Shown piece after piece: positions 27,816 through 38,002 of a stretch of DNA of 64,000 bases (the first letter of the stretch is position 1; each line of letters starts with the position of its first letter). Location: assembly GCF_000817775.3 (NCBI RefSeq), contig NZ_JTHE03000121.1, positions 1 to 64,000 on the forward strand, in the 5' to 3' direction. Below the pieces are notes generated by a model. That model did not search any database. It had not been told where the DNA came from and saw nothing but the letters and a program-made list of their open reading frames with translations. Source of the DNA: Lyngbya confervoides BDU141951. Its GTDB lineage: Bacteria > Cyanobacteriota > Cyanobacteriia > Thermosynechococcales > Thermosynechococcaceae. A program made the translations under genes and the position numbers.

Positions 27816-28259
27816 GTGAGATTAGAAGACGCAATTCCCCAAAAAGGATCTAAGCATCGCCGCCGTCGCGTGGGTCGAGGCATTGCCGCGGGCCAAGGGG
27901 CCAGTTGTGGGTTTGGGATGAGAGGCCAAAAGTCTCGATCGGGGCGCCCTACCCGTCCTGGCTTCGAGGGGGGGCAAAATCCTCTCTACCGTCGGTTGCC
28001 TAAACTGAAGCATTTTCCCCTGGTCAATCCTAAAGCGTTTACAGTGGTAAATGTAGAAAAGCTGAACAGTTTGCCTAAAAATACAGAGGTTACGCTGGAC
28101 TCCTTAATGGAGGCCGGAATTGTCACCGCCAATGATGGTCCGCTCAAAATTTTGGGTAATGGTGAATTAACAGTAGCCCTGACCGTTAAGGCGGCTGCAG
28201 CCTCGAAGTCTGCGATCGCCAAGATCGAAGCAGCGGGTGGCAGTTTTGAAGTGCTTTAG
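27816..28259 (+). CDS. rplO: 50S ribosomal protein L15
   Basis: The 147-residue protein has the glycine/arginine-rich N-terminus '[28 protein letters not shown]' and '[16 protein letters not shown]', standard for L15. It starts with GTG. The C-terminal part, '[22 protein letters not shown]', is also conserved. Confidence 0.95.
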   Translation: MRLEDAIPQKGSKHRRRRVGRGIAAGQGASCGFGMRGQKSRSGRPTRPGFEGGQNPLYRRLPKLKHFPLVNPKAFTVVNVEKLNSLPKNTEVTLDSLMEAGIVTANDGPLKILGNGELTVALTVKAAAASKSAIAKIEAAGGSFEVL

Positions 28260-28327
28260 GGTTTGCGCTCTAGGGTTTCAACCTGTCTCCCGCGTCATCA
28301 TTTCACGTTGAGTAGGGCTTGAACACG

Positions 28328-29641
28328 ATGGTTGTAAGTCGAGGAAAAGCGCCGAGCGCGCAGGAAACATTTGCGCAAATGGCGCAAGCGGCAGGATTGC
28401 GAGGCCGAATTTTTATCACCATTGGCCTTTTAATCCTGGTGCGGTTCGGCATCTATCTACCTGTACCTGGGATTAATCGGGAAGCGTTCGCCACGGTTAT
28501 TGCAGATAACCAGGTCTTTGGTTTTCTTGACTTCCTGTCTGGGCGTGGCTTTTCAGCCCTTGGCATCTTTGCCCTGGGAATTTTGCCCTTTATCAACGCC
28601 TCAATTATTATGCAGCTGCTAACGGCGGCGTTGCCCTCCCTAGAGCGGCTGCAGAAAGATGAAGGAGAGGCCGGACGACGCAAAATTGCCCAAATCACCC
28701 GCTATGTTGCCTTAGGCTGGGCTATTCTCCAAAGTACAGGCTTTGCTCTATTTGTGAATTCGGCACCGGGTGTGGCTGATAACCCCGGCCCATTTTTTAT
28801 CGTGCAGATGGTGGTAGCCCTAACTGCGGGCGCCATGTTTGTCACGTGGGTTGGGGAAATCATTACGGAACGGGGCGTTGGAAATGGGGCATCCCTGCTG
28901 ATTTTTCTGGGGATTGTTTCAGTTTTACCGCGTTCCATCACTCAAACCATTGATTTTGCCCAGGGCGGTGGGAGTATTGGCAGCGTGATCATCCTCCTGG
29001 CCGTTTTCCTGGTGATGATTGTGGGCATTGTGTTTGTGCAAGAGGGCACCCGGCGCATTCCCATTGTCTATGCCAAGCGTCAGGTGGGCAGACGCATGTA
29101 TCGGGAGCAAACGAGTTATCTGCCGCTGCGTCTCAATCAGGGCGGTGTGATGCCCATTATCTTTGCCTCCTCCGTGCTGATCTTGCCCTTGACCATTGGC
29201 GCAAACTTTCAAAATCCCACGGTTCAAAGGATTACCAACTACCTGTCTCCCAATGGGCCAACACCCTGGGTATATGCAGCTTTTTATCTATCGATGATTG
29301 TCTTCTTCAGCTATTTCTATGCGTCCTTAATCATCAATCCGGTGGATCTATCGCAAAACCTGAAGAAAATGGGCGCCAGTATTCCTGGAATCCGTCCGGG
29401 GAAAGCCACCTCTCAGTATATTGAGCGGGTTCTGAATCGACTGACGCTGCTGGGAGCGGTTTTTCTAGGGGCTGTGGCTATTGTTCCCACGGTCGTAGAG
29501 AATGCCACGCGAGTCACCACTTTTCAAGGCTTAGGAGCGACTTCGTTACTCATTTTGGTGGGGGTGGCCATTGATACGGCCAAGCAGATTCAAACCTATG
29601 TGATTTCGCAGCGCTACGAAGGCATGGTCAAACAGGACTGA
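28328..29641 (+). CDS. secY: SecY, protein translocase channel subunit
   Basis: SecY forms the membrane channel for export and membrane-protein insertion into plasma and thylakoid membranes. From the ATG at 28328 it has 437 residues and ten membrane segments. Motifs: 'VPGINREAF', '[21 protein letters not shown]', '[15 protein letters not shown]', '[31 protein letters not shown]' and '[19 protein letters not shown]'. A TTG three codons upstream is less likely. Placed between rplO and adk as in most bacteria. Confidence 0.96.
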   Translation: MVVSRGKAPSAQETFAQMAQAAGLRGRIFITIGLLILVRFGIYLPVPGINREAFATVIADNQVFGFLDFLSGRGFSALGIFALGILPFINASIIMQLLTAALPSLERLQKDEGEAGRRKIAQITRYVALGWAILQSTGFALFVNSAPGVADNPGPFFIVQMVVALTAGAMFVTWVGEIITERGVGNGASLLIFLGIVSVLPRSITQTIDFAQGGGSIGSVIILLAVFLVMIVGIVFVQEGTRRIPIVYAKRQVGRRMYREQTSYLPLRLNQGGVMPIIFASSVLILPLTIGANFQNPTVQRITNYLSPNGPTPWVYAAFYLSMIVFFSYFYASLIINPVDLSQNLKKMGASIPGIRPGKATSQYIERVLNRLTLLGAVFLGAVAIVPTVVENATRVTTFQGLGATSLLILVGVAIDTAKQIQTYVISQRYEGMVKQD

Positions 29642-29682
29642 AGATTGATCGGGAGAGTCATCACCAGGAGAAGGAGGACGGC

Positions 29683-30255
29683 ATGGCGCGTCTAATTTTA
29701 TTTGGGCCCCCAGGGGCAGGCAAAGGAACGCAGGCGACCTCCTTGTCGCAATTGCTGGCAATTCCCCATATTTCCACAGGCGATATTTTTCGGGCCGCCA
29801 TTGCCAACCAATCTCCCCTTGGAATTCAGGCTCAATCCTATATGGATCGAGGAGAACTGGTACCCGATGAAGTGGTCATCGGCATGATCCGAGAGCGTCT
29901 GGCTGAGCCTGATACCCAGGCAGGATGGTTGCTTGATGGATTTCCCCGCACCCTTGCCCAGGCCGACGCCCTGGATCGACTGTTGGCGGAGTTGAACCAA
30001 GGGTTTGACTCTGTGGTGAGCCTAATCGTTCCAGAAGATGCCTTGGTGACTCGCATGTTAGGCCGGGGCCGCAAGGACGACACCGAAGAGGTAATTCGGC
30101 GTCGCCTGCAGGTGTACCAAGAGCAAACAGCCCCCCTCATCGACTATTACGCTAAGCGCCGCTGCCTTAGGGAAGTGGATGGCCTAGGGGAGGTCAGTGC
30201 CGTAACGGACCGAATTGTTGCTCAAAGTCTACAACCACAAGTAAAGGAGACCTAA
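29683..30255 (+). CDS. adk: Adenylate kinase
   Basis: It catalyses ATP + AMP to 2 ADP. The 190-residue protein has the P-loop '[15 protein letters not shown]', '[11 protein letters not shown]', '[15 protein letters not shown]' and the arginine-rich '[23 protein letters not shown]'. The lid is the short form without zinc cysteines ('[17 protein letters not shown]'), as usual in cyanobacteria. GAGAAGGAGG lies just upstream of the ATG. Confidence 0.95.
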   Translation: MARLILFGPPGAGKGTQATSLSQLLAIPHISTGDIFRAAIANQSPLGIQAQSYMDRGELVPDEVVIGMIRERLAEPDTQAGWLLDGFPRTLAQADALDRLLAELNQGFDSVVSLIVPEDALVTRMLGRGRKDDTEEVIRRRLQVYQEQTAPLIDYYAKRRCLREVDGLGEVSAVTDRIVAQSLQPQVKET

Positions 30256-30258
30256 CGA

Positions 30259-30483
30259 TTGGCTAAGGAAGATGCAATTGAGATGGAAGGGACAGTCACT
30301 GAATCCCTCCCCAACGCGATGTTTCGAGTAGATCTAGACAATGGTTTCAATGTGTTAGCCCACATTTCCGGGAAGATTCGCCGAAACTACATCAAAATTC
30401 TGCCCGGCGATCGCGTCAAAGTGGAACTCACTCCCTACGACCTGACGAAGGGTAGAATCACCTACCGTCTCAGAAAGAAATGA
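30259..30483 (+). CDS. infA: Translation initiation factor IF-1
   Basis: The 74-residue protein matches IF-1: '[38 protein letters not shown]', then '[27 protein letters not shown]'. It binds the A site of the 30S subunit during initiation. It begins with a TTG codon, supported by AAGGAG at 30244-30249, nine bases upstream. TTG starts on infA are rare and could be tied to feedback on initiation, but that is speculation. Confidence 0.94.
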   Translation: MAKEDAIEMEGTVTESLPNAMFRVDLDNGFNVLAHISGKIRRNYIKILPGDRVKVELTPYDLTKGRITYRLRKK

Positions 30484-30537
30484 TGCGAAGTCGTCATTTG
30501 TGATACAATCTTACATTTGGAGTCTTAAGTAATAAAA

Positions 30538-30651
30538 ATGAAGGTTCGTTCTTCAGTTCGCAGAATGTGTGACAAGTGTCGCGTCATTCGCCGTCGTGGG
30601 CGAGTGATGGTCATCTGTTCGAATCCCAAGCATAAGCAACGGCAGGGATAG
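30538..30651 (+). CDS. rpmJ: 50S ribosomal protein L36
   Basis: A 37-residue frame starts at the ATG at 30538 and reads '[20 protein letters not shown]' then '[17 protein letters not shown]'. It has the CxxC...C...H zinc ribbon (Cys11, Cys14, Cys27, His32) of the zinc-binding L36 type. It lies between infA and rpsM as expected. TACAAT at about 30504 upstream resembles a -10 element, but no clear -35 accompanies it. Confidence 0.95.
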   Translation: MKVRSSVRRMCDKCRVIRRRGRVMVICSNPKHKQRQG

Positions 30652-30702
30652 AAACGAGCAAAGTTTTAGTGGCGATACATTCAGGAAAAGGGAGATAAGG
30701 TT

Positions 30703-31080
30703 GTGGCGCGCATTGCCGGGGTTGATTTACCTCGTGACAAACGAGTAGAAATCGCATTGACATACATCTATGGAATTGGTTTGAGCCGTTCCCAGGAAAT
30801 TTTAGAAAAAGCCGGCGTTAATGCCGATATTCGAGTTAAGGATCTGTCCGATTCTGATGTGGCGTCCCTGCGGACTGCGGTAGACACCTATCAAGTTGAG
30901 GGAGACCTGCGTCGCTGGGAAGCGATGAACATCAAGCGGTTGATGGATATTGGTTGTTACCGAGGACGACGTCATCGTCTTGGTTTGCCCGTGCGCGGTC
31001 AGCGAACCCGTACCAACTCTCGGACGCGCCGCAGCGGAAAGCGCACCGTCGCTGGCAAGAAGAAGCCACCGAAGAAGTAG
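30703..31080 (+). CDS. rpsM: 30S ribosomal protein S13
   Basis: The 125-residue protein begins '[25 protein letters not shown]' and has '[27 protein letters not shown]' with a basic tail. S13 bridges the subunits and contacts the P-site tRNA. It starts with GTG; GGGAGA lies upstream at about 30689. Confidence 0.96.
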   Translation: MARIAGVDLPRDKRVEIALTYIYGIGLSRSQEILEKAGVNADIRVKDLSDSDVASLRTAVDTYQVEGDLRRWEAMNIKRLMDIGCYRGRRHRLGLPVRGQRTRTNSRTRRSGKRTVAGKKKPPKK

Positions 31081-31127
31081 GCCTTTCCCTTCTCGTTCAT
31101 CACAGTCGATTTATTTGATATTCAGGT

Positions 31128-31523
31128 ATGGCTCAACAATCATCGAAACGGTCTAGCGGTCGTAAGCAAAAGCGGAATGTGCCCAGCGGCGTAGCCCACA
31201 TTCAGTCGACCTTCAACAACACCATCGTGACGATTTCCGACACTAAGGGAGAAGTCATTTCTTGGGCTTCTGCTGGCTCTAGTGGCTTTAAGGGCGCAAA
31301 AAAAGGAACGCCCTTTGCGGCACAAACAGCGTCTGAAAGTGCTGCGCGTCGCGCCATTGACCAAGGCATGCGTCAAATTGAGGTGATGGTCAGTGGTCCG
31401 GGAGCGGGACGGGAGACCGCGATTCGAGCACTTCAGGGAGCTGGCTTAGAAATCACCTTGATTCGCGACGTGACCCCGATTCCTCACAATGGGTGCCGTC
31501 CACCCAAGCGCCGACGTGTTTAG
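31128..31523 (+). CDS. rpsK: 30S ribosomal protein S11
   Basis: The 131-residue protein has '[21 protein letters not shown]', '[20 protein letters not shown]' and '[21 protein letters not shown]'. S11 lies on the platform near the mRNA exit. The stop codon lies at the start of a 16-bp tandem duplication. Confidence 0.96.
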   Translation: MAQQSSKRSSGRKQKRNVPSGVAHIQSTFNNTIVTISDTKGEVISWASAGSSGFKGAKKGTPFAAQTASESAARRAIDQGMRQIEVMVSGPGAGRETAIRALQGAGLEITLIRDVTPIPHNGCRPPKRRRV

Positions 31524-31553
31524 GACAACATCATCTTAGGACAACATCATCTT
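31522..31553. repeat. Perfect 16-bp tandem duplication at the rpsK stop
   Basis: AGGACAACATCATCTT is present twice in tandem (31522-31537 and 31538-31553), starting within the rpsK stop codon. It lies in the rpsK-rpoA spacer. It looks like a recent slippage duplication. Confidence 0.85.
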
Positions 31554-31641
31554 CAGAAATTGGCGAGGACATGCTCGTTTGTATTTCTGGTGATGTTTAA
31601 GGTCACCACGTAATAGAGGCTATCGACTAGGGAGGACTGTA

Positions 31642-32586
31642 GTGGGGCAATTTCAGGTTGAATGTGTTGAGTCCGTTGTTGACAGTGATTTCAGTCAGTA
31701 CGGAAAGTTTATTTTTGAGCCGTTAGACCGAGGCCAGGGCATTACCGTTGGCAATGCTTTGCGGCGTGTGCTGCTGGCGAATCTTAAGGGTGCGGCGATT
31801 ACATCGGTGCGAATTGCCGGGGTGACCCACGAGTTTGCCACCATTCCGGGGGTTCGTGAAGATGTGCTGGACATTTTGCTGAACCTCAAGCAGCTGGTCC
31901 TTCGCAGTCACAGTCCGGAGCCTCAAATTGGTCGCTTGATCATGCGCGGACCCGCAACGGTCAAGTCCGGGAACTTCGAGCTTCCCCCTGATATTGAGGT
32001 CATTAACCCTGAACAGTACGTTGCCACGCTCTCCGATGAGGCGACCCTGGAGATGGAAATCAAAATTGAACAGGGAAGAGGGTATCAGCCCGTAGAGAAG
32101 AATCGAGATGAGTCATCGGCGCTTGATTTCATGCAAGTGGATGCCGTTTACATGCCGGTCAAGAAGGTCAACTACGCCGTTGAAGATACGCGGGTTGGCG
32201 GCAACCTTGAAAAGGATAAGCTGACTCTAGACGTTTGGACCGATGGTAGCTTAACGCCGCAGGAAGCCCTGGGACAGGCCGCAACAATTTTGGTAGACCT
32301 GTTTAATCCCTTGAAAGATGTCACCTTTACCCCGGTCGAGGATCAAGAACTTGAGGAGGAGGATGAGAGCAATCAAATCCCCATTGAGGGTCTGAATCTA
32401 TCGGTCCGGGCCTACAACTGCCTGAAGCGGGCTCAAATTAACAGCGTTGCTGACCTGTTGGAATATACCCAGGAAGATTTGCTCGAAATTAAAAACTTTG
32501 GTGCAAAGTCTGCTGAAGAGGTGATTCAGGCACTCAAGGATAACTTGGGAATTACCATGCCCACCGAGAAGTCTAAGAAGGCGTAG
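31642..32586 (+). CDS. rpoA: DNA-directed RNA polymerase subunit alpha
   Basis: The 314-residue protein has the N-terminal dimerisation domain 'YGKFIFEPLDRGQGITVGNALRRVLL', 'GVREDVLDILLNLKQLVL', and a C-terminal domain with 'LSVRAYNCLKRAQINSVADLLEYTQEDLLEIKNFG' for UP-element and activator contact. It starts with GTG at 31642, preceded by GGGAGG. An acidic linker ('QELEEEDESN') joins the domains. Confidence 0.96.
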   Translation: MGQFQVECVESVVDSDFSQYGKFIFEPLDRGQGITVGNALRRVLLANLKGAAITSVRIAGVTHEFATIPGVREDVLDILLNLKQLVLRSHSPEPQIGRLIMRGPATVKSGNFELPPDIEVINPEQYVATLSDEATLEMEIKIEQGRGYQPVEKNRDESSALDFMQVDAVYMPVKKVNYAVEDTRVGGNLEKDKLTLDVWTDGSLTPQEALGQAATILVDLFNPLKDVTFTPVEDQELEEEDESNQIPIEGLNLSVRAYNCLKRAQINSVADLLEYTQEDLLEIKNFGAKSAEEVIQALKDNLGITMPTEKSKKA

Positions 32587-32644
32587 CGCCCTCTGACTTG
32601 CGTTGATATCCATTTGTTGAGTTTGTTACTTTGAGAGAAAAACC

Positions 32645-32995
32645 ATGCGTCATCGTTGCCGTGTCCCCCAATTAGGAAAGCCTGCTGACCAGCGCAAGGC
32701 CCTTCTGCGATCGCTGACCACTGAACTGATCCGTCACGGTCGGGTGACAACGACCAAGGCTAGGGCTAAGGCGGTTCGCTCTGAAGTCGAGCACATGATT
32801 ACCCTGGCCAAGGACGGGTCCTTAGCGGCCCGTCGCCGGGCTCTGGGCTATATGTATGATAAACAGCTGGTCCATGCCCTGTTTGCCCAGGCTCAGGATC
32901 GCTATGGCGATCGCCAGGGGGGCTATACTCGCATTATCCGTACGATCCGGCGGCGCGGGGATAATTCAGAAATGGCCATTATCGAGCTGGCCTAG
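32645..32995 (+). CDS. rplQ: 50S ribosomal protein L17
   Basis: The 116-residue protein has '[44 protein letters not shown]' spread over residues 2-46 and ends '[23 protein letters not shown]', diagnostic of L17, which lies near the tunnel exit. Confidence 0.95.
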   Translation: MRHRCRVPQLGKPADQRKALLRSLTTELIRHGRVTTTKARAKAVRSEVEHMITLAKDGSLAARRRALGYMYDKQLVHALFAQAQDRYGDRQGGYTRIIRTIRRRGDNSEMAIIELA

Positions 32996-33017
32996 ATTTT
33001 ACTGAGCCGTAGGTGTG

Positions 33018-33911
33018 ATGTCCGCTGTTTCCTCCAATCTCTCAACAAGAGTTGCCCTCGTGATTCAATACGTGGGCACTCATTTTCATGGCTGGCAGCG
33101 GCAGCCCCAACAGCGGACAGTGCAGGAATCCCTCGAAAATGCGATTTTAGCAGTGGTGGATCATCCGGTGACCGTCTGTGGGGCGGGGCGAACCGATGCG
33201 GGCGTTCACGCTGCAGCCCAGGTGGCTCACTTTGATACGACAGCTCCCATTCCGGCCAGTCGCTGGGCCAGTGTCCTCAATGCCCGGCTTCCCGATGATA
33301 TCTTGGTGCGCGGTTCAGCCCAGGTATCCCAAAGCTGGAATGCTCAGTATTCGGCCAGTTGGCGGCGCTACCGCTACACCCTTTACACCGATGCCCGGCC
33401 CAATTTGTTTCTACGTCCCTTTGTGTGGCATTACTACTATGAGCCTTTAGATATTGCCCAGATGCAAGCCGCCCTGAATCCCTTATTGGGGCGCCATCAT
33501 TTGTCGGCGTTTCATCGGGCTGGTTCTCAGCGTCGCCATTCCTGGGTGGAGGTGCAGGAGGTGTTCTGCGATCGCCTTCGTTTGGGGTCCTCTCACATCT
33601 CTGAATCTTTGATTCAGGTGGAGGTACAAGCTAAGGGATTTTTGTACGGCATGATGCGGCTGCTGATGGGGCTCTTGGTTCAAGTGGGCCGAGGCTTGCT
33701 TTCACCCGATGGGTTTACTGAGCTTTGGAAAAACGAGCGGCGTGATCAAGTGAAGTATTCCGCCCCTGCAAAGGGGCTGTGCCTGCTGCGGGTGGGCTAT
33801 GCAGATTTCCCGTTCAAGCCAGAGGTCTGGTTTGACACCTTTCCGAGGCTGGTGCTTACCCCACCGCCCTCCGACTTGACCCAGGTTAGTCCCATGGCGT
33901 CGCCATCCTGA
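33018..33911 (+). CDS. truA: tRNA pseudouridine(38-40) synthase TruA
   Basis: TruA makes pseudouridine at positions 38-40 of tRNA anticodon stems. The 297-residue protein has 'RVALVIQYVGTHFHGWQRQPQQRTVQESLE', 'VCGAGRTDAGVHAAAQVAHF' with the catalytic Asp, and 'FLYGMMRLLMGLLVQVGRG'. The ATG at 33018 is preferred over the GTG one codon earlier. Located between rplQ and rplM, as in many bacteria. Confidence 0.94.
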   Translation: MSAVSSNLSTRVALVIQYVGTHFHGWQRQPQQRTVQESLENAILAVVDHPVTVCGAGRTDAGVHAAAQVAHFDTTAPIPASRWASVLNARLPDDILVRGSAQVSQSWNAQYSASWRRYRYTLYTDARPNLFLRPFVWHYYYEPLDIAQMQAALNPLLGRHHLSAFHRAGSQRRHSWVEVQEVFCDRLRLGSSHISESLIQVEVQAKGFLYGMMRLLMGLLVQVGRGLLSPDGFTELWKNERRDQVKYSAPAKGLCLLRVGYADFPFKPEVWFDTFPRLVLTPPPSDLTQVSPMASPS

Positions 33912-33955
33912 CCTATTCTCCTTTGCCTTCTTTATTCCTCTTGATGTGAAACACC

Positions 33956-34411
33956 ATGGAAAAGACCTATCTTCCTCAGAAAGACTCCCTCGAGCAAAAG
34001 TGGTACGTGATTGATGCCCAGAACCAGAGATTGGGACGCCTAGCCACCCAAATCGCCATGATTTTACGTGGCAAAAATAAGCCCACCTACACCCCATTTA
34101 TGGATACTGGTGACTTTGTCATCGTCGTTAATGCCGATAAAGTGGAAGTGACCGGGCGCAAGCGGGAACAAAAGCTATATCGTCGTCACTCTGGCCGTCC
34201 GGGTGGGATGAAGGTGGAAACCTTTAGTCAGCTCCAAGCTCGAATTCCGGAGCGGATTGTTGAGACGGCTGTGAAGGGAATGCTTCCGAAAAATGCCCTC
34301 GGGCGTCAGCTGTTTACAAAGCTTAAGGTTTACGCCGGGCCAGATCATCCCCATCAAGCTCAGAAACCTGAAGTCCTTACCGTTAACACTATTGCTGGAG
34401 AGAAAGCCTAA
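33956..34411 (+). CDS. rplM: 50S ribosomal protein L13
   Basis: The 151-residue protein has '[46 protein letters not shown]' across residues 16-62 and '[26 protein letters not shown]'. L13 is an early 23S rRNA binder. The stop TAA shares its last A with the rpsI ATG. Confidence 0.95.
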   Translation: MEKTYLPQKDSLEQKWYVIDAQNQRLGRLATQIAMILRGKNKPTYTPFMDTGDFVIVVNADKVEVTGRKREQKLYRRHSGRPGGMKVETFSQLQARIPERIVETAVKGMLPKNALGRQLFTKLKVYAGPDHPHQAQKPEVLTVNTIAGEKA

Positions 34412-34821
34412 TGCAAGCCACTGATTCCAATCGAGTGAATTACTTTGGTACCGGACGCCGGAAGTCATCGGTTGTCCGAGTGCGATTAGTACCCGGATCA
34501 GGACAGATGACCGTCAACGGACAGCCTGGAGAGGAATACCTGCAGTTTAATCCAGCATACTTGGCGATCGCTAAAGCACCTCTGGAGTCCTTGGGGTTAG
34601 AGAACGAGTATGACATTATTGCCAACGCACGAGGGGGCGGCTTGACTGGTCAAGCCGATTCGATTCGCCTCGGCGTGGCTAGGGCGCTGTGTCAGCTCGA
34701 TCCAGAAAACCGCAAGCCCCTTAAGCTAGAGGGTTATCTAACCCGAGACCCTCGCTCTAAAGAGCGCAAGAAGTACGGCCTCAAGAAGGCACGAAAAGCG
34801 CCACAATATTCAAAGCGCTAA
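34411..34821 (+). CDS. rpsI: 30S ribosomal protein S9
   Basis: The 136-residue protein has '[19 protein letters not shown]', '[19 protein letters not shown]' and the C-terminal '[24 protein letters not shown]', whose last residues reach the P-site tRNA. It overlaps rplM by one base. Confidence 0.95.
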   Translation: MQATDSNRVNYFGTGRRKSSVVRVRLVPGSGQMTVNGQPGEEYLQFNPAYLAIAKAPLESLGLENEYDIIANARGGGLTGQADSIRLGVARALCQLDPENRKPLKLEGYLTRDPRSKERKKYGLKKARKAPQYSKR

Positions 34822-34858
34822 CGCTCTATTTCTGTCCACAATTTTCTATTTTGTAGCC

Positions 34859-35077
34859 ATGGCGAAGTCTGATATTCATCCCGAGTGGTATCCAGAAGCA
34901 AAGGTTTATTGCGACGGGGAGGTAGTTATGACCGTTGGGTCCACAAAACCCGAACTTCACGTTGATATTTGGTCTGGGAACCATCCCTTTTACACCGGTA
35001 CCCAAAAGATTATTGATACCGAAGGTCGAGTTGAGCGCTTCCTGCGCAAGTATGGTATGTCTGCGGAGAGCAAGTAA
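34859..35077 (+). CDS. rpmE: 50S ribosomal protein L31 (zinc-independent form)
   Basis: The 72-residue protein has 'MAKSDIHPEWYPEAKVYCDGE' and 'LHVDIWSGNHPFYTGTQKIIDTEGRVERF', recognisable as L31. Zinc-type L31 has cysteines in the 'CSxCHPFYTG' region; here that reads 'WSGNHPFYTG', so only one of the four usual cysteines remains. It is therefore the C-minus form, which does not depend on zinc. Last gene of the ribosomal cluster. Confidence 0.92.
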   Translation: MAKSDIHPEWYPEAKVYCDGEVVMTVGSTKPELHVDIWSGNHPFYTGTQKIIDTEGRVERFLRKYGMSAESK

Positions 35078-35102
35078 GTAGCTTCTGCTAGCGCTTCGGG
35101 GC

Positions 35103-36416
35103 GTGCCCATGCCGCGATTTCTTCACCTAGCGGATGTGCATCTTGGGTTTGATAAGTACGGGACGGTCCAAAGGACCCGAGACTTTTATGAAGCCTTCAA
35201 TGATGCGTTGACTCAGTATGCCGTTCATCCAGCGGTCGACTTTGTGCTGATATCTGGCGATCTGTTTGAGTACCGCCAGGTTTTGCCGTCGGTGCTCAAT
35301 CAAGCTAAGTTGTGCCTGGGTCGCCTTTCGGAAGCTGGCATTCCTGTCTTTGCCATTGAGGGAAATCACGACTATCGTCCCTACGGAACTCGCACAAGCT
35401 GGCTCAGGTATCTGGCCGATTGGGACTATCTCATCCTGCTGGAACCTGACGAAGAGGGAAGACTAGTTCCCTGGTCCGCTGAGACCAAGTCAGGCGGATA
35501 CTTTGACCTGGACTGCGGGGTCCGGGTGATTGGGTCCCAGTGGTATGGTGCAGCAGCGCCCCTCGCTATCCAAACGTTGGCTCAGCAGATTGATCGTCTA
35601 CCGCCTGGACCGGAGCATACGGTGATGATGTTTCATCATGGCTTAGAGGGGTACGTGTCACGCTACGCAGGCGCGCTCCGCTATCAGGATTTTTTGCCGC
35701 TGCGAGAGGCCGGAATCGACTATTTAGCCTTGGGGCATATCCATCGAGCCTACAGTGTTGAAGATTGGATTTATAATCCTGGGTCCATTGAGGCCAACAG
35801 TATTATTGAAAATCAAGAACAAAATCCGCGTGGCGTCTATTGGGTTGAGATCGATCGGAGCGGGGTCACGGCTCAACTCAAGCGGACCTATCGGCAACGA
35901 CCGATTTATCGATTGAGCTACAGGCTCACGGCCCAGCAAACGCGGACAGAATTTGTCAATGCGGTGAATGCCTTGGTGCAAACTCACGCTGAGCAAGGTA
36001 GGACCCAGTCGGCAATTGTAGAGCTAAAAATTACCGGCAATGCCGGATTTGACCGTTTCGAGATTAACCTACGCGAGTGGCAGGGGCAATTACAGCAGTG
36101 CACTCAAGCCTTGATTTTTCTGCTCAAGTATGAGGTTACTGCGGTTGAATATGAAACCTACATTGATCAAGCCGATCATTTACCCCCGCGCCTAGAGATT
36201 GAGCGGACGATTTTCCAAGATTTTGTGGCGGCCCATGCCCAGTATCGGGATCAAGCTGAGTTTTTCTCCCAGGGACTCATTGATCTAAAGCATCAAATTT
36301 TATCCCAAGCTCCGGATGCTGATCTCTATCAGTTCGTAGAAACCCTTCTTCAACCTCAGTCTCCTTCATCTCAAGAAGCCCCCTCGTTAATTTCCCCACC
36401 AGAGCCGAGTTCCTAG
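35103..36416 (+). CDS. SbcD/Mre11-like metallophosphoesterase (DNA repair exonuclease subunit)
   Basis: The five Mre11-type phosphoesterase motifs appear in order: 'FLHLADVHLGFDKYG', 'FVLISGDLFEYR', 'IEGNHDYRPYG', 'VMMFHHGLEGY' and 'YLALGHIHRAY'. These bind two metal ions. The 437-residue protein probably partners with an SbcC/Rad50-like ATPase, which is not next to it. The C-terminal 180 residues are helical and more variable. The start may be GTG at 35103 or ATG at 35109 (MPRFLHLAD). It overlaps the coaBC 3' end by four bases, convergently. I leave the symbol blank since the pairing with SbcC is not shown. Confidence 0.87.
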   Translation: MPMPRFLHLADVHLGFDKYGTVQRTRDFYEAFNDALTQYAVHPAVDFVLISGDLFEYRQVLPSVLNQAKLCLGRLSEAGIPVFAIEGNHDYRPYGTRTSWLRYLADWDYLILLEPDEEGRLVPWSAETKSGGYFDLDCGVRVIGSQWYGAAAPLAIQTLAQQIDRLPPGPEHTVMMFHHGLEGYVSRYAGALRYQDFLPLREAGIDYLALGHIHRAYSVEDWIYNPGSIEANSIIENQEQNPRGVYWVEIDRSGVTAQLKRTYRQRPIYRLSYRLTAQQTRTEFVNAVNALVQTHAEQGRTQSAIVELKITGNAGFDRFEINLREWQGQLQQCTQALIFLLKYEVTAVEYETYIDQADHLPPRLEIERTIFQDFVAAHAQYRDQAEFFSQGLIDLKHQILSQAPDADLYQFVETLLQPQSPSSQEAPSLISPPEPSS

Positions 36417-37609
36417 AGGGTTAGGGCTAAATCCAGGATACGATGCGCCAGGGACAGCTTGCTTTGGGTTGGTATAACCACTGGAGGAAGCTGAGGGGTC
36501 ATCCAAACGGCGCGATTGCGATCGCTTCCGAATCCTGCCTCTGGCTGATCGATCGGATTGGCCACAATCGCGTCTAAACCCTTTTGCACCAGCTTTTTCG
36601 CCGCTGGTGCCACCATATCCCCAGTTTGCGCCGCAAAGCCGATCAGCTTTTGATGGGGCTTTTTTTGCGCAGACAACATCTGTAGGAGATCCGGCACAGC
36701 TTCCAGCTCCAGGCGATCGGCGATCGCCACCTTAGGCAGCTTGGTGGGATGGTAGGTTGCAGGCTTAAAATCCGCAACAGCAGCTGCCATCAACAGCCAG
36801 TCTGCTTGGGGAAAAAGGCGTTGCAAAGCCTGCTGCATTTCAGCAGCGCTGGTAATGGTGGTCCCTTGAATTGACAATCCAATCGGCACCTCAACCCTAG
36901 GGCCGACAACCAACTGGACCGTTGCACCTCGATGCGCTGCAGCCAAGGCAAGGGAGAGGCCCATTTTGCCCGTTGAGGGGTTGCCAATGAAGCGCACCGG
37001 GTCTAGATATTCCCGTGTGCCTCCGGCGGTCACCAGAATATGTTTCCCGCTCAAGTCTCGCTTTCCCCCCGAATAGCCTAGGGACTCTAAATAGGCAAAA
37101 AGCTGTTGGGGATCCACCATCTTACCGGGTCCGACAGCGTCACAAGCGAGCACGCCAAAGTCTGGACCAATAGAATGGAACCGAGGTTGTTCCAGGAGGC
37201 GTCGAAAGTTCTCCTGCACCACAGGCTGCTGCCACATGGTTGTATTCATCGCCGGTGCCAATAACACAGGGGCACTAGAGGCTAAAACCGTGTTGCCCAT
37301 CAAGCTAGTCGCAAATCCGTGACTGAGTTCTGCCAGGGTGTTTGCTGTGAGTGGCGCAATTAACAAGGTTGTGGCCCACTCTCCCAACTCGATATGGAGC
37401 GGTCGCGCCTGCGAAGGGGACCACAAGTCAGCTTCCAGATAAACAGGAGATCGACAAAGAGTAGACAGGGTCAGCGGCGTGACAAACTTAGCCCCTTGGG
37501 GGGACAAGATAGCTCGCACCGCCTCCCCAGTCTTCGCCAGAGCTGAAATCAGGGAGCAAACCTTATAGGCGGCAATACCGCCGCCAATTCCAATTAAAAC
37601 GTTGTTCAA
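36413..37609 (-). CDS. coaBC: Bifunctional phosphopantothenoylcysteine decarboxylase / phosphopantothenate-cysteine ligase
   Basis: It performs two steps of coenzyme A synthesis. The N-terminal CoaC flavoprotein domain (about 1-180) has '[17 protein letters not shown]', '[22 protein letters not shown]', '[16 protein letters not shown]' (catalytic PxMNxxMW) and 'GPGKMVDP'. The CoaB ligase domain follows with '[20 protein letters not shown]', '[20 protein letters not shown]', 'AAAVADFKP' and 'GFAAQTGD'. The 398-residue length is normal. It is followed upstream on the same strand by the DUF2555 gene. Confidence 0.94.
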   Translation of the reverse strand: MNNVLIGIGGGIAAYKVCSLISALAKTGEAVRAILSPQGAKFVTPLTLSTLCRSPVYLEADLWSPSQARPLHIELGEWATTLLIAPLTANTLAELSHGFATSLMGNTVLASSAPVLLAPAMNTTMWQQPVVQENFRRLLEQPRFHSIGPDFGVLACDAVGPGKMVDPQQLFAYLESLGYSGGKRDLSGKHILVTAGGTREYLDPVRFIGNPSTGKMGLSLALAAAHRGATVQLVVGPRVEVPIGLSIQGTTITSAAEMQQALQRLFPQADWLLMAAAVADFKPATYHPTKLPKVAIADRLELEAVPDLLQMLSAQKKPHQKLIGFAAQTGDMVAPAAKKLVQKGLDAIVANPIDQPEAGFGSDRNRAVWMTPQLPPVVIPTQSKLSLAHRILDLALTL

Positions 37610-37665
37610 CAGAGTGCGAATCCCAACGAAGGTGTTTAGAAGATCGCTCTAAACCTTTAACATGC

Positions 37666-37872
37666 CTAGGACTCGTCAAAGGCCTCTAGATCTAGCAGGT
37701 AAACATAGGGATCGACGAGTTCTGGCCGTTGAAACGCTAGGGCACGGAGCAAATGCCAATCCTCTAGCGCTGCAAAGGGCGTCTCATAGTCATCGTTTTC
37801 AAGTCGTTGAGCGAGGCGATTTACCTCTTCTTCCGTGAAACGTTCAAAGTTCACTGCTTCGGGGTTACCCAT
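37666..37872 (-). CDS. DUF2555 domain protein
   Basis: This 68-residue acidic soluble protein has 'FTEEEVNRLAQRLENDDYETPFAALEDWHLLRALAFQRPEL' across residues 12-51 and 'YVYLLDLEAFDE', matching the small cyanobacterial/plastid family DUF2555. Its function is unknown to me. It lies just upstream of coaBC on the same strand with a 56-base gap. Confidence 0.75.
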   Translation of the reverse strand: MGNPEAVNFERFTEEEVNRLAQRLENDDYETPFAALEDWHLLRALAFQRPELVDPYVYLLDLEAFDES

Positions 37873-38002
37873 AACGCACCGCTCCTCTCCAGGCTGGCTG
37901 CTTTAAACCTGGGTCCACTGCAGTCGTTCACTGTACGTCCACAAGGCAAGCCCAGATCCTGAGATCAGTCTAACCTAAATTCTTCCACCCCAAGCTCACT
38001 GC

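Noticed and set aside
19393-35077. Absence of rpsJ, rpsN and rpmD from the ribosomal cluster as a sign of gene loss
   Set aside because: These genes are normally located elsewhere (rpsJ, rpsN) or absent (rpmD) in cyanobacteria, so the layout is ordinary.
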